Source: Sipunculus nudus (lineage: Eukaryota > Annelida > Sipuncula > Golfingiida > Sipunculidae). From it: a stretch of DNA of 64,000 nt. A program made the position numbers and the translations under genes. Positions 1 through 9,974 of the stretch are shown here, one piece after another (positions within the stretch are counted from its first letter, which is position 1; each line of letters opens with the position of its first letter). The stretch spans positions 11,780,664 through 11,844,663 of the forward strand of contig CM049315.1 in the NCBI GenBank assembly GCA_026874595.1. Direction: 5' to 3'. The notes below the pieces were generated by a model. The model did not search any database. It was not told the DNA's origin and saw nothing but the letters and a program-made list of their open reading frames with translations.

Positions 1-617
1 GATAGCTTTATAACATACACAAAAATGGTGGCGCCACCTGCAGCCATTTTTGCACAGCATCCATCTATTTGTCTGCCTTGGGTTAAAATCACTCATATCT
101 CTGCAGTGGTTTGACCAAATTACCTGTCATTCAGCATGCGTATACATCCACGATAGCTTTCTTGATTTTATGACAGGTGGCGCCAGCTTCATTCTCGTTC
201 AGGCTGCAGACATTGATGCTTATATCTCCGGACTCGTTTGACCAATCAGGAAAAAAAACTTACACAAATGTAGCCCTTGGATAGCTTTATAACATACACA
301 AAAATGGTGGGGCCACCTGCAGCAATTTTTGCACAGCATCCATCTGTTTGTCTGCTGTGGGATGAAATCACTCATATCTCTGCAGTGGTTTGACTTTTCC
401 ACCTGAAATTTTGCATGTGTATACATCTTGGATAGTTTCTCGTTCAAATAACAGGTGGCGCCACCTACTATCATAATGTCATGTGGCAGAGATCCATTCT
501 AATATGTAACACATGTAACTCTATTTCCCCTTGCTACTCAATCCATGCCTCACTTCACCCGTCCTACTCTGATTTTGGCGGATACATGTAGTCGCTTGTC
601 GACTATCCGTATTCTAG
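1..617 (+). mobile_element. Helitron/Helentron-like non-autonomous element, 3' part
   Basis: Two tandem units of about 279 bp (the unit start recurs at 280), each carrying a GGTGGCGCCACC-type core, are followed by a terminal segment. That segment has a hairpin AGTCG-cttgt-CGACT at about 590-604, nine spacer bases, then CTAG at 614-617 and a T. A hairpin about 10 bases before CTRR, with T as the next base, is the known Helitron 3' end. The same termini recur in reverse at 21547-22130, which confirms a family. The 5' end lies off the window. No transposase or helicase coding is seen. The element ends 38 bp before a TAF7 acceptor. Confidence 0.7.
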
Positions 618-624
618 TGAATAG

Positions 625-739
625 TTTTGTTATCATCTGTGTGCTTTATGTACAGTAAAGCCCTGTACAAAACAGCAGATATTGCTCAGGTAATGTAATA
701 TTTTTGTTATCATCTGTGTGCTCTAGGTACAATAAAATC
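625..739 (+). repeat. Partial tandem duplication of a TAF7 3' splice site
   Basis: A block of about 38 bp starting TTTTGTTATCATCTGTGTGC occurs at 625-662 and again at 702-739, a 77-bp period. The first copy contains the acceptor TACAG used by the exon at 656. In the second copy the matching bases read TACAA, so the acceptor is lost, and similarity stops shortly after. Confidence 0.8.
656..689 (+). CDS. TAF7: TAF7 exon (34 nt): KALYKTADIAQ
   Basis: The acceptor TTTATGTACAG precedes 656 and the donor GTAATG follows 689. One base completes a codon from the upstream exon, then the frame reads KALYKTADIAQ, matching the conserved stretch just before MLV in animal TAF7. It ends in phase 0 and joins 3690. 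It is too short to show as an ORF, but context and phase fit exactly. Confidence 0.85.
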
Positions 740-3700
740 TCAAAATTATGACCACCATTGGGACTTTTATAAAGTGGTTGCATGTGCAAGTTAGTTATGT
801 AAGGCCAAAAAAATAAAAGGTATGGTTCTCAGGCACAGCCCGCATCAGTTTCAACCCCTGGAATCAAACATTTTTATTTTGGTTTTCATCCAACAAGAAG
901 ATATTATAATACAATTTCGTTACAATTTCCTTTGTTACGTAGTGTTTTTACCTGTTTACTAGAAAAAAAACTGTTACTTTCATGCTTTTTACTGATCATA
1001 TGACATTTTTCTAGAAATATACAAAAAGGGTAAAAAAAAAATACTGCCCGCCCGCATTGATTTCTGAAATAAGTGCCTGAGAACCATACTTTTTTTATTT
1101 TTTGGCCTAAGTGAGATCTTATATGAACAGCGAAAAAAAATATGAACCCTGAAAAAGTGCTTGTTATTTTGAGCTGATTGCTAAACTCAGATGGCAATGA
1201 AATGAGGTTTTTAGCTCAGCTTACTTTAAGTCAACTGAGGTATAGGAATGGCACTTTGTCCGTTTTTCCGGCCGTCCGTTAGCAGGGCACAAATCATAAC
1301 TGCTGGTCCTAGAAACTTCTAAGTTAAAATCCAAGTAGGTCAAATAAAAATCTCCTTGGAAACCTGAAATTAGGTCACTGTGACCTATATCCTCGGAGCT
1401 ATGGGGCTTGAAAGTACCCCCCAGAATAATCAAAAATATAATACAAAACCTCCAATATCTTGATAATTAATGAATGGATTGTCATGAATCTTGCCTTGAA
1501 TATTGACCATGACTAGTTTGGTCAGTTCCTAAAAAGTGGTTGCGCCATCTGTATTTTTTTTTGTCATTTTATGATTTAAACGAATATTTTTCTGTTTTTT
1601 TACTATAAAATGACAACAATCATGTCAGTTTCTCAGCTGTAATTACATCTAGTGTCCCAAATGCTGGTGTGTTTATTGATCATGTGATTTTGGGGTCACG
1701 AGGTCAAAGGTCAAGGTCACAGGACTCACTTATTTAAAAAGATTATGGCTGCATTTTAGCCAAGCTTTTCATCCCAAACTTTCCATTTTGCACATTTAGC
1801 TGATTTGCCAGTATGGGGAGAGCATAAATGAATTTGGGGTCACATGGTCAAAGGTCAAGGTCACAGGGGCCATCTGTTCACAAATTAGTTTCCAGATGAT
1901 AACTCCAGTTTAGTTTGACATATTGGTTTCAAATGTAACTTATATATGACTCGCCACTAAAGTAAGAACCTTGTCGATTTTGGGGTTCAACAGTCAAAGG
2001 TCAAGGTCACAAGACTAATTTCTTTAAAAAGAATGCATATGCATTTGAAGCCAAACTTTTCATCCCAAATTTTCCATCTTGCACATATAGCTGAGCTGCC
2101 AATAGGGGAAGAACCTGATTGATTTGGGGGTCACAAGGTCAAAGGTCATAGTCACAGGGGCCCATCTGTCCACATATTTGTTTCTAGATGATAACTCCAG
2201 TTTTGATTGACATATTGGTTTCAATTTTGACTTATATATGACCCACCAATAATGTAAGAACCCTTTTGATTTTGGGGTCATAAGGTCGAAGGTCAAGGTC
2301 ACAGGACCCACTTCCCTAAAAAGATTGTTGATGTATTTTAATCAAAACTTTGTCCTAAACCTTTTATCTTCCAGATGTTGCTCACCTGCCAATAGTGGAA
2401 GTAACTTATGGATTTGGGGTCACAAGGTCAAAGGTCAAGGTCATGTGGGCCATATATCCACATATTAGTTGCCAGATGATAACACCAGTTTGGTTTGAAA
2501 TATTTGTTTCAAACTTGACTTATATATGGCCCACCACTAAAGAAAGAACTGTTGATTCTGGGGTCATGAGATCAAAGGTCAAGGTCACAGGACCCACCAC
2601 TTAAGAAAGATTGTGGATGCATTTTAAGCCAAACTTTTCATCTCAATCCTTCCATCATCAACATGTGGCGCACCTGCTGATAGGGGAAGTTTTCATTTGA
2701 TATTTGGGTCACAAGGTCAAAGGTTAAGGTCACAGGGCCCATCCATTCACAAATTAGTTTATGGATGATAACTCCAGTTTGGGTAGACAGGTTGGCTTCA
2801 AACTGATCACAGGACCAATATTTTGAAAAACCTCATAAACATTTTTCTGTATATGTTTTAAAGGATTTATCTGTAAACATGTAAAGGTAGCCACCCCCTC
2901 CCCCCAGGCGCATGTTGATTTCCAGTGTCAGATTTGTAAATTGAGCTCTATGGCAGTATTAAAAGTCTGTGTTTCACAACATATCAGCTCCATGGTTGAT
3001 CATTCAGAAGACAGCCACATTTGACCCTTGCTCATTGATGATATTATGTAATTTCTCTAAAATAAAAAAAAAACACTTATCCAGTTAAAACAAATTTGGC
3101 TACCTATGCAGGGAGGTACTTGGTCTGTCAATTCAAGAGGAAGAGTCTAAAAAGTCATATAAGATAAGCTTGTGATTTAACCACAGTATTAAATTATACC
3201 ATAATAAGAAAATTATCCACAAACTGGATGTGTAGTCATGGCCGACATGGCTCAACCAGAATCTTAATAAAACCCTTCTGTGTACTCTGTGTCCCAGTTA
3301 ACCAAATGAAATCAAAGGTGAGCTTTGGAACAAAACCATCCCTTAATTCCTATGAATACCTGCAGATATCTATTTGGACAAAGATATATTCTATATCATT
3401 ATGGTATAGAAGCCTTTGAATGAAGTGAAACATGTGCTTGAGTTTCAGATTACCCCCAAAATTTATTGGATTTAACTTGTAAAGGAGAATATAATACCTT
3501 GCCTCATGGCACAAGTATGAAAAAAGAGGTGCACACAGGGTGATGTGTATGAAGAGAGGGGTAATTATACAGGTATACTCTAGGAGTAGTAGCAATGGTT
3601 CTGTTTTAAGGTTCATTTCCATTTCAGAATTCAACTTTAACTTTCTATGCTGGTGTATTACATATTGCTTGTCTTTATGACTTGTTCAGATGCTGGTGTG

Positions 3701-6700
3701 TTCTGTCGATGATGAGATAAGCATGGATGAAAGTGATCCACCAAAGAAGAAAGACAAAGATAAGAAATACCAGTGGAACCACGGCAGTAAGTTGATTTCA
3801 GGTTTGATACAGAAAACCTTGAAGGAGGTCATAGCAAATACAGTGAGAGCCCATCAATATGATTTATAAAACCACCAGAATGGGTGTGTTCACAGAGTTA
3901 ATCATGTTGATCAATTATGCTAATGTATTGGATACTTAGACATTGGGACATTACAGTTTACCATGTAGAGTGTTTTCCTTACCAGAGTGATCAATCACTC
4001 AGAGATGTTGTCATTCTGTATCTGCCTGTGAATTATATTTGACCATATTTTTATGTCTCATAGTAAACATTGTAACTTACTACTATATTCATGGTCACAG
4101 CTTTTCAATGTGCCATTTTGTTAGTACTTACTAAGTATTTACATTTAAGGGCTCTCTGGGTATGTTAGATTAAGTTAATAATGATTAAAACTAAGGACCT
4201 TTTATTTCCAGTAACACCTCCATTGAAGAATGTCAGGAAGAGGAGATTCAGAAAGACACTGAAGAAAAAAGTAAGAAGCCTCCATGTGTATGGATTTAAT
4301 GAATGGATATTGATCAAGTCAGAACTAGCTTTGAAAATAAAACAGTTTTGTTGTTGAAAAGGCATTTTGCAAGTCCCAGAATTACCTTTTCATCTTATGG
4401 TCAGTATATCACATAAATGCAGGAAGTGAAGGTAATTGAAATGAATTGTTACCTTGATTGTAGCAGTGTTAATGTTAAGCAGACATTTTCTTGAAAAAGT
4501 GCGACAGGTCACTGGTTCAAGTCTGGATCAAGGTATATTTTATCAGTATAACTGAAATACCATGAGCAAGAGGCCATATCCCTTAAAAGAAATGCCAAAA
4601 TGAATAAAATTATATATTTTTAATTTTTAATTAGATTGTAATAGCTTTAAGCCGGCCATTCACGAGGCGACATGTCGCGCGACATGTCGCAGAACACAAA
4701 TGTTCTGCGACACGTTGCACAACAAGAACAGTCCATACACACAGCGACATGTTCTGCAACATGTCCTTCAAAACTATGATAAAAACTACATGCACCGAAC
4801 ATAACTTCCAGGTTTCAATGAAATAACACAATTTATCAATATAAGTGCGAGTGACGAAAAAATGTATTCTGCCAAGGACATATTTTGTCTTGTGTCTCTT
4901 TATTAATATAGATATATAAGAAAAATAGGCATAGGTATTCTGGGATAGCTACAGAATTTCTTCTGAGTTTCCTTTTGACCGCGCAAACACACACATATAT
5001 ATAGCACCCTAATCAGACACAGTGAAACCATGGACGGTCACATTATCAATGGATAACATGATCAATCGTTATATATATAACTGTTATTTGTTGGCTTTTC
5101 CCAACACTTGGCCTGATGTCACGCGACAAGTCGCAGGAAAAAGAAACTTGTTCCTTCTTCTGCGACATGTCGCGCAACCCATGAAAACGTGCGTTTAACC
5201 CCCATACATGATGCGACTTGTCGTGGAACAAGCGTGTTCTGCGACTTGTCGCGCGACATGTCGCCTTGTGTATGGCCGGCTTTACTGTTTTTCTGACCAT
5301 TATAAACCTGACCTTTGAACTCATAATAACTTGTGCTTGTCACAAACTTTACAGTACCAAGAACAGCCTGAGATAGAAAAAGAAGTGAAGCGACTGTTTA
5401 GAGCTGACAACGAAGCCTTCGACGTAAAGTGGGAGGTCCTGGTGGAGGATGAACACGGCAACACGGAGGGATCATCCAGTAATCAGCAAGTGTTACTCCA
5501 GGGAGCAGCCAGTAATACTGGTGCCAAACCAAAGAACCAAGATGCCCTGGAACACATAGGTAATGAATAAATATATGGATTATCAAGTAGGGCTGACAGG
5601 AGTAGTCAAAGCAGACATCAGGTGTTCACATCTGGACAGTAGGCCTTCACTTTGAGGCATTCAAACAGTTAATCTTATATTCTGTACTAGGCCTTTAAAT
5701 TTGACCAATTTAAGTTGTTTTTGACCATCCAAAGCAGGAGTACTACACTCACTTTTTAGTGCCACAGCACCTGTTTACACATATAACCTTTAAGCATGTA
5801 AAACCAGTATGTACATTCATTATACATAAGCAACTTTTATTCTACAAAGGTCCTAAAATCTCATATTATATTATATCTTTCCTGATACACATATAACCTT
5901 TAAGCATGTAAAACCAGTATGTACATTCATTATACATAAGCAACTTTTATTCTACAAAAAAGGTCCTAAAATCTCATATTATATTATATCTTTCCTGATA
6001 CACATATAACCTTTAAGCATGTAAAACCAGAATGTACATTCATTATACATAAGCAACTTTTATTCTACAAAAATGGTCCTAAAATCTCATATTATATTAT
6101 ATCTTTCCTGATACACATATAACCTTTAAGCATGTAAAACCAGTATGTACATTCATTATACATAAGCAACTTTTATTCTACAAAAAAGGTCCTAAAATCT
6201 CATATTATATCATATCTTTCCTGATATCCGGCTAAAGTTTCATATCATGGTTATGGGTATTAAAGACTGAGGGAACTTAGCCTCCTAAATACATTGTATT
6301 TACCAAAATAAAAAACAATCTTGTAACAGTACCATAACTAAGTCTAATGCATGCTTGTTGTTTATGAAATTTTGGTGGGTTTGTGTGAGTAGTAGTTATT
6401 AAACTCATAAATACTGAGTTTTTGGTGGATTTTTTGTAGGATTTTAAAAAATAACTTAATTGAAGCCACATTGCGTGAATGGATTTGTATTTTGTACAAA
6501 TGTATGTGTAATGCATAACATATTTGTCCCGCCACAGCTGAGCATGACATCTTTGGAGAAGTCAGTAGTTCTGAAGAGGAGGATATCAACATTATGGACA
6601 GCAATGATGAGATGTCACGACCAGACACGCCAGGACGCGCTTCCATAGAGACGGACACAATGGATTCCCGGTTCTCCAGCTTCCACCGAACGGACTCAAC

Positions 6701-9700
6701 GGCCCAGATGGGTGACATGTTCTCAGAGGAGGCCGATAATGGTGGGATGTTAACTAATGACTGCTGTATGTCACAAAAATAAAATACCAAGCCAGCTTGT
6801 TTAAGGGGGAGCTGTGCAGTCAAGAACTTTATAAAAGGCCCATTTAAGTTTTGAACATCTCAGCATTTTCCATCAAAAGTGTTATGGTTATTTTGGGTAT
6901 TTGTTCATTCGGAATTCACATGTTTGCATTTAAAGATGTATAAGTAAGTGAAAGAAGTACCGGTAAATTTAAATATTATGTAATGGAAAAAGATTAAAAA
7001 AGTATAATGAAACTTACATGTTACGAATACTTAAAATTAGTTTATCCTTAAGCTTCTGTTATCCTTATTGAAGGTGATTTTCCCACTTGTATGTTTATTT
7101 AATGAAGCATTGTTATCCAGATTGAGTGTGACAATGTTTATATTTTGTAATACCTGTACATCAAATCATGGAATCTTATTTTGTTAAACTCAGTCCTCAC
7201 AGCCAGTTTGCTCATCTAAAATTACCACTTTGGAGGATTCTTGCTTTGAGGTTTATTTGGATAAGGGTTAGGTCACACAGTTTAAATCTCCTTGCAGCTT
7301 ATGATGTTTATGCCTGAAATCAGGATTTGTGTGATACTTATAATATTTAAGTTTCTGTATTTATGGTACTTTTCCATTCTGTAGTTAGGTGATAGCTGAC
7401 AACATATCTAGATGTTTATCCATGTTTAGTAACTTTGGTTCATGCCTTTGCTCTCTGTAGCTGAGCTACAAGCTAAGATGGGAGAACTGAAGAAACAGCT
7501 TAAGGACATCAATCAGCAGATGACGGAGCAGAAAGCCAAGTTCATGGAGGTCAAGGACAGCACGCTAAAGGTCAGCCTTGTAACTGATATGATTGTGTTA
7601 AAGCTCATTGTGTGTAAAAAATGGCAGTAATTACAAGTTTCATCTTGCTGATAATGATGTGTTACCTCAGAGTTGTACTCACAATACTGAAATATTGTAC
7701 TGTTTATAACACTATCATATGAGTTATTTAACAATTACTTTTGCTGTTACTAATATGATTAGTGAATTTTATTGCAGCAGATACTTTTATTGCATACAGT
7801 TTTGACTTTGTTGTTTTTTTAATAAATGACATTACCAAACAGCCTTTATTTCTTTCTGATTTCTTTAAATGAATATCACACATCTGATGTCCAAGAGACC
7901 ATACCATCATCTTGATAAAACAATTACACAGGTGAATTTTAATAGCTGCACACCTGTCATTTTTTGGACTGTTGCATGGAGTGATAACTCTTGTCAGAGT
8001 CATTAGTTACTGTAGAAGTCCTCTCATATTTATCAACATGTCTTTATAATTCTCCTTTACAACCTCTTGGGGTTAGATCTATAACACTTTATACAAATAC
8101 ATAAAGTGTCAATCAATCTTCTACTATTTCCATGCTTTATAGAATATTGTTTTGGATATTGTTTTAAGCTGCTGTCATGTTTTATTCTACAGGAGAGAAT
8201 TCAGAGAAATCTTGAGAAATTATCCATGGAGGAGAATGAGAAAAGTCAAGAGGTAACTGAAACCATCATTCTCTGGAGGTTTTATTTTTGTGGAATTTTT
8301 GGGTAACTTTTTCCCACAAAATTAAAACCCAAAAATCATTAAGTTTATTACCTCTGCCAAATAAGAGGATATGTTTTTGCTGGCATTGGTTTGATTGTCT
8401 CTTGCAACATTACTCAAAAAGTTATCAAAGAAATAATCTGGATAGCCTGGCAGTGATATAAGGAACAACTGATATGTGGGTTGATCCAGATCACCATCTG
8501 GATTCAAGTTTTTTTTTTTTTAAGGAAACATGCTGCATTTCTGACTGTGACATGGGGTAATGAACTGCCTAAGCGCAGGTATGCACCCTCTGAGTACAAA
8601 TTTCTAGGTATATAGAAGTTTTAAACAACTAGCCATTGTCATTATGAACCCAAGTACTGACATCATGTGGGCCTGCATTACTGTCCAGTTTGCAATGGCC
8701 TAGTGATACGGCTTAATAACATACGTAGAAATTGATCTAACCTACTGTATTTATTTTTTTAAAATTTACTGAATATAACTTATTTCATGAAATAGGTATT
8801 CAGTTCTACCTGGGTTTGAGTTTATCTAAAGAGAATTCAGAAGGGACGACCTTACAAGCATTTCTATCAAAGCAAGTCTGTACTTACGCTGGTTTATGTG
8901 GATTTGCTCCCTCTCCCTCCCATATACTTAAAGGTAATTCGCACTGCTTGTCTTGTTTAAATTTGTGTCAGAGTAACATCACCAGTAACAACCTAGGAAC
9001 CATTAATTCACAAATATTTTAACCCCACAAATAGTGTTTCAAGTCAAAACACCAACATTTTAGACCCACAAAATTTTCTGAATCTACAGCATTTAAATAA
9101 AATTTAAATTTGTTCAGTTTTGAGAGTCTGTTTCTTGATGAGAGTGCATTCAGCACCTGTTACCCCTGAATGAGGTTTACTTTTGCTGAATATTCACACC
9201 ATCTGTTCCAGCTCAGGCCACTGTCACTGTTTTAAACATAATACCGGTAAGCACACTTTCTCTAATTAGCACCCCTCATGATCTGGTAGTTCATGATAAC
9301 CTGTTCTTTGTCAATAATCCAAAGCTGCCATTCCTGTCAGTTAGAAATGATCATATAATTCATATATTCTTGTACAAAAGTAGACCATGAATACAAGATG
9401 TCAGTTTGACTTTGCTGAATGACGGATTTTGCATGACATTGCTGGGATTGTCAGTCATTCATGTCTGCAATCTGACAAAGGCAAATTTGAGGGCGCACCA
9501 TGACATAACAAAGATATACAGTGCCTTGTGTGCTTTTTATGTCCAATATGGTAGGCAGAATGTCTTTGAAATCAACAGATTACTATGGCCTCTGACTTTG
9601 CTTGGACCACTGTGGCAAAATGATAAACTAATATTTGTTTTTCAGCCTGATCTGTTTTGTAATTATTAAGCCCCATGACTGAGCATGGGTGCATGCTATT

Positions 9701-9974
9701 ATATTGTCATTAAAGTGATTTAGTAATCAAAGGTCACACACTTTGAAAAGTGTTAAATTTTATTTGATTAACAGGTTTATTACAGCATGGGTTGACTTGA
9801 TTACCAGAGCAGCAGTATTCAGTACCAAAAACTTACCTCAACTCAGCTGTTATAAATCCTGTGGTGCTGAATTTTCTATGATTCATTACTGTTAAGTATT
9901 ATAAGTCAAGTGTAAGATGTTTAGCTGTTTATTTTCAGTTTGAGATCCTGTCTTCCATGTTGACACAGAGTTGA
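656..9974 (+). CDS. TAF7: TAF7, TFIID subunit 7 (TAFII55), 3' part of gene, 8 exons
   Basis: Transcription initiation factor TFIID subunit 7, a nuclear protein that binds TAF1 and checks its activity during preinitiation-complete assembly. Joining 656-689, 3690-3786, 4212-4270, 5355-5559, 6538-6765, 7461-7570, 8193-8252 and 9939-9974 gives one open frame of 275 residues with matching phases and GT-AG borders throughout. It contains the hallmark end of the TAFII55 N-terminal domain (KKDKDKKYQWNHG, then ITPPLKNVRKRRFRKTLKKK and QPEIEKEVKRLF), an acidic Ser-rich middle (SSSEEEDINIMDSNDE), and a C-terminal coiled coil from ELQAKMGELKKQL. The N-terminal part of the domain is encoded left of the window. 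The identification rests on remembered family sequence, not a search. It converges with UGDH. Confidence 0.93.
1211..2850 (-). mobile_element. Hairpin-ended element with tandem DR1 motifs
   Basis: Reverse-oriented copy of the element at 57057-58598: both share a degenerate terminal hairpin (TAGCTCAG...CTGAGG here at 1211-1242), a segment about a 'CAAATCATAACTGCTGGTCC' type sequence, and an array. The array has units of about 145 bp alternating in two forms (about 300 bp per pair), eight in all from 1690 to 2760. Each contains a GGTCAAAGGTCAAGGTCA-like run. AGGTCAAAGGTCA is exact at 1701, 2136 and 2425. The left-hand (5') limit near 2850 is approximate. No coding capacity. Confidence 0.65.
1701..1719 (+). 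promoter_or_regulatory. DR1-type nuclear receptor motif inside repeat
   Basis: AGGTCA-A-AGGTCA followed by AGGTCA overlapping as TCAAGGTCA. The first two half-sites form a perfect direct repeat spaced by one, the class bound by RXR heterodimers and HNF4; TCAAGGTCA is the extended half-site of ERR/SF-1-type receptors. Exact DR1 copies recur at 2136 and 2425. Binding is inferred from the motif only. Confidence 0.4.
3690..3786 (+). CDS. TAF7: TAF7 exon (97 nt): MLVCSVDDE to WNHG
   Basis: The acceptor CTTGTTCAG precedes 3690 and the donor GTAAGT starts at 3787. It encodes MLVCSVDDEISMDESDPPKK and then KDKDKKYQWNHG, ending one base into an Ile codon. The first ATG is internal, since family members continue upstream of this Met. 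Lys-rich linker plus WNHG is a TAF7 hallmark. Confidence 0.93.
4212..4270 (+). CDS. TAF7: TAF7 exon (59 nt): ITPPLKNVRKRRFRKTLKKK
   Basis: The acceptor TTTATTTCCAG ends at 4211 and the donor GTAAGA starts at 4271. The basic stretch is the most conserved TAF7 signature. Phases 1 in and 0 out match both neighbours. Confidence 0.95.
4650..5281. mobile_element. MITE with long TIRs in TAF7 intron (Harbinger-like TSD)
   Basis: Terminal inverted repeats of about 48 bp start AGCCGGCCAT at 4650 and end with the complement at 5281. They then run through nested GCGACATGTCGCGCGACA palindromes and a TGTTCTGCGAC block on both sides. The trinucleotide TTA flanks both ends (4647-4649 and 5282-5284), as in PIF/Harbinger target duplications. 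At 632 bp with no credible ORF it is non-autonomous. The short ORFs across it are shadows. Confidence 0.75.
5355..5559 (+). CDS. TAF7: TAF7 exon (205 nt): YQEQPEIEKEVKRLF...
   Basis: The acceptor CTTTACAG ends at 5354 and the donor GTAATG starts at 5560. It encodes YQEQPEIEKEVKRLFRADNE, then AFDVKWEVLVEDE, closing the conserved domain, followed by a Gln/Asn/Ser-rich linker ending EHIG in phase 1. Confidence 0.95.
5560..6537 (+). other. TAF7 intron with four-copy satellite
   Basis: An intron of 978 bp, nearly half of it the tandem array at 5778-6226. Nothing else was recognised in it. Confidence 0.7.
5778..6226. repeat. Tandem repeat, 4 units of 110-113 bp
   Basis: Units start CACATATAACCTTTAAGCAT at 5778, 5888, 6001 and 6114. 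They differ by single substitutions and by the length of an A run after TTCTAC, indicating recent expansion inside a TAF7 intron. Confidence 0.95.
6538..6765 (+). CDS. TAF7: TAF7 exon (228 nt): acidic Ser-rich region
   Basis: The acceptor GCCACAG ends at 6537 and the donor GTATGT starts at 6766. It encodes AEHDIFGEVSSSEEEDINIM, DSNDE and then a Ser/Thr-rich stretch (SRPDTPGRASIETDTMDSRF) ending NDC in phase 1. The SSSEEEDINI block matches the acidic region of animal TAF7; the remainder is probably disordered. Confidence 0.92.
6766..7460 (+). other. TAF7 intron, no features seen
   Basis: Ordinary AT-rich intron of 695 bp. No repeat, RNA or further exon was recognised. Confidence 0.6.
7461..7570 (+). 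CDS. TAF7: TAF7 exon (110 nt): coiled coil
   Basis: The acceptor CTCTGTAG ends at 7460 and the donor GTCAGC starts at 7571. It encodes ELQAKMGELKKQLKDINQQM, then TEQKAKFMEVKDSTLK, with heptad-spaced hydrophobic residues typical of the TAF7 C-terminal coiled coil. Confidence 0.93.
8193..8252 (+). CDS. TAF7: TAF7 exon (60 nt): ERIQRNLEKLSMEENEKSQE
   Basis: The acceptor TTCTACAG ends at 8192 and the donor GTAACT starts at 8253. Twenty whole codons continue the charged coiled coil in phase 0 on both sides. Confidence 0.92.
8253..9938 (+). other. TAF7 last intron
   Basis: An intron of 1.7 kb of plain AT-rich sequence. No repeat array, exon or RNA gene was recognised. Confidence 0.55.
9939..9974 (+). 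CDS. TAF7: TAF7 last coding exon: FEILSSMLTQS and stop
   Basis: The acceptor TTATTTTCAG ends at 9938. The frame reads FEILSSMLTQS then TGA at 9972-9974, in phase with the preceding exon. The short C-terminus with a hydrophobic pattern continues the coiled coil. Confidence 0.85.
   Translation, partial: FEILSSMLTQS

Larger units (their letters stand above)
690..3689 (+). other. TAF7 intron, 3.0 kb, mostly repeat
   Basis: Holds the second copy of the acceptor duplication (702-739), plain AT-rich sequence, and the DR1-bearing element at 1211-2850. From 2851 to 3689 no exon, RNA gene or repeat structure was recognised. Confidence 0.7.

Noticed and set aside
3228..3419. Possible upstream TAF7 exon ending AAATCAAAG before GTGAGC (donor at 3317)
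   Set aside because: The translation does not match TAF7, and the exon at 656-689 joins 3690 directly in phase.
3690..3692. TAF7 start codon at the ATG of MLVCSVDDE
   Set aside because: It directly follows an acceptor, and the 34-nt exon at 656-689 supplies the conserved preceding residues in phase. The Met is internal.
4631..5343. ORFs with repeated Cys-Arg-Ala-Thr segments
   Set aside because: They are translations of the GCGACATGTCGC palindromes of the MITE.
5331..5354. ATG at 5331 as the start of a 79-residue protein
   Set aside because: The reading frame from 5355 is a TAF7 exon with an acceptor at 5354; the upstream Met is intron.
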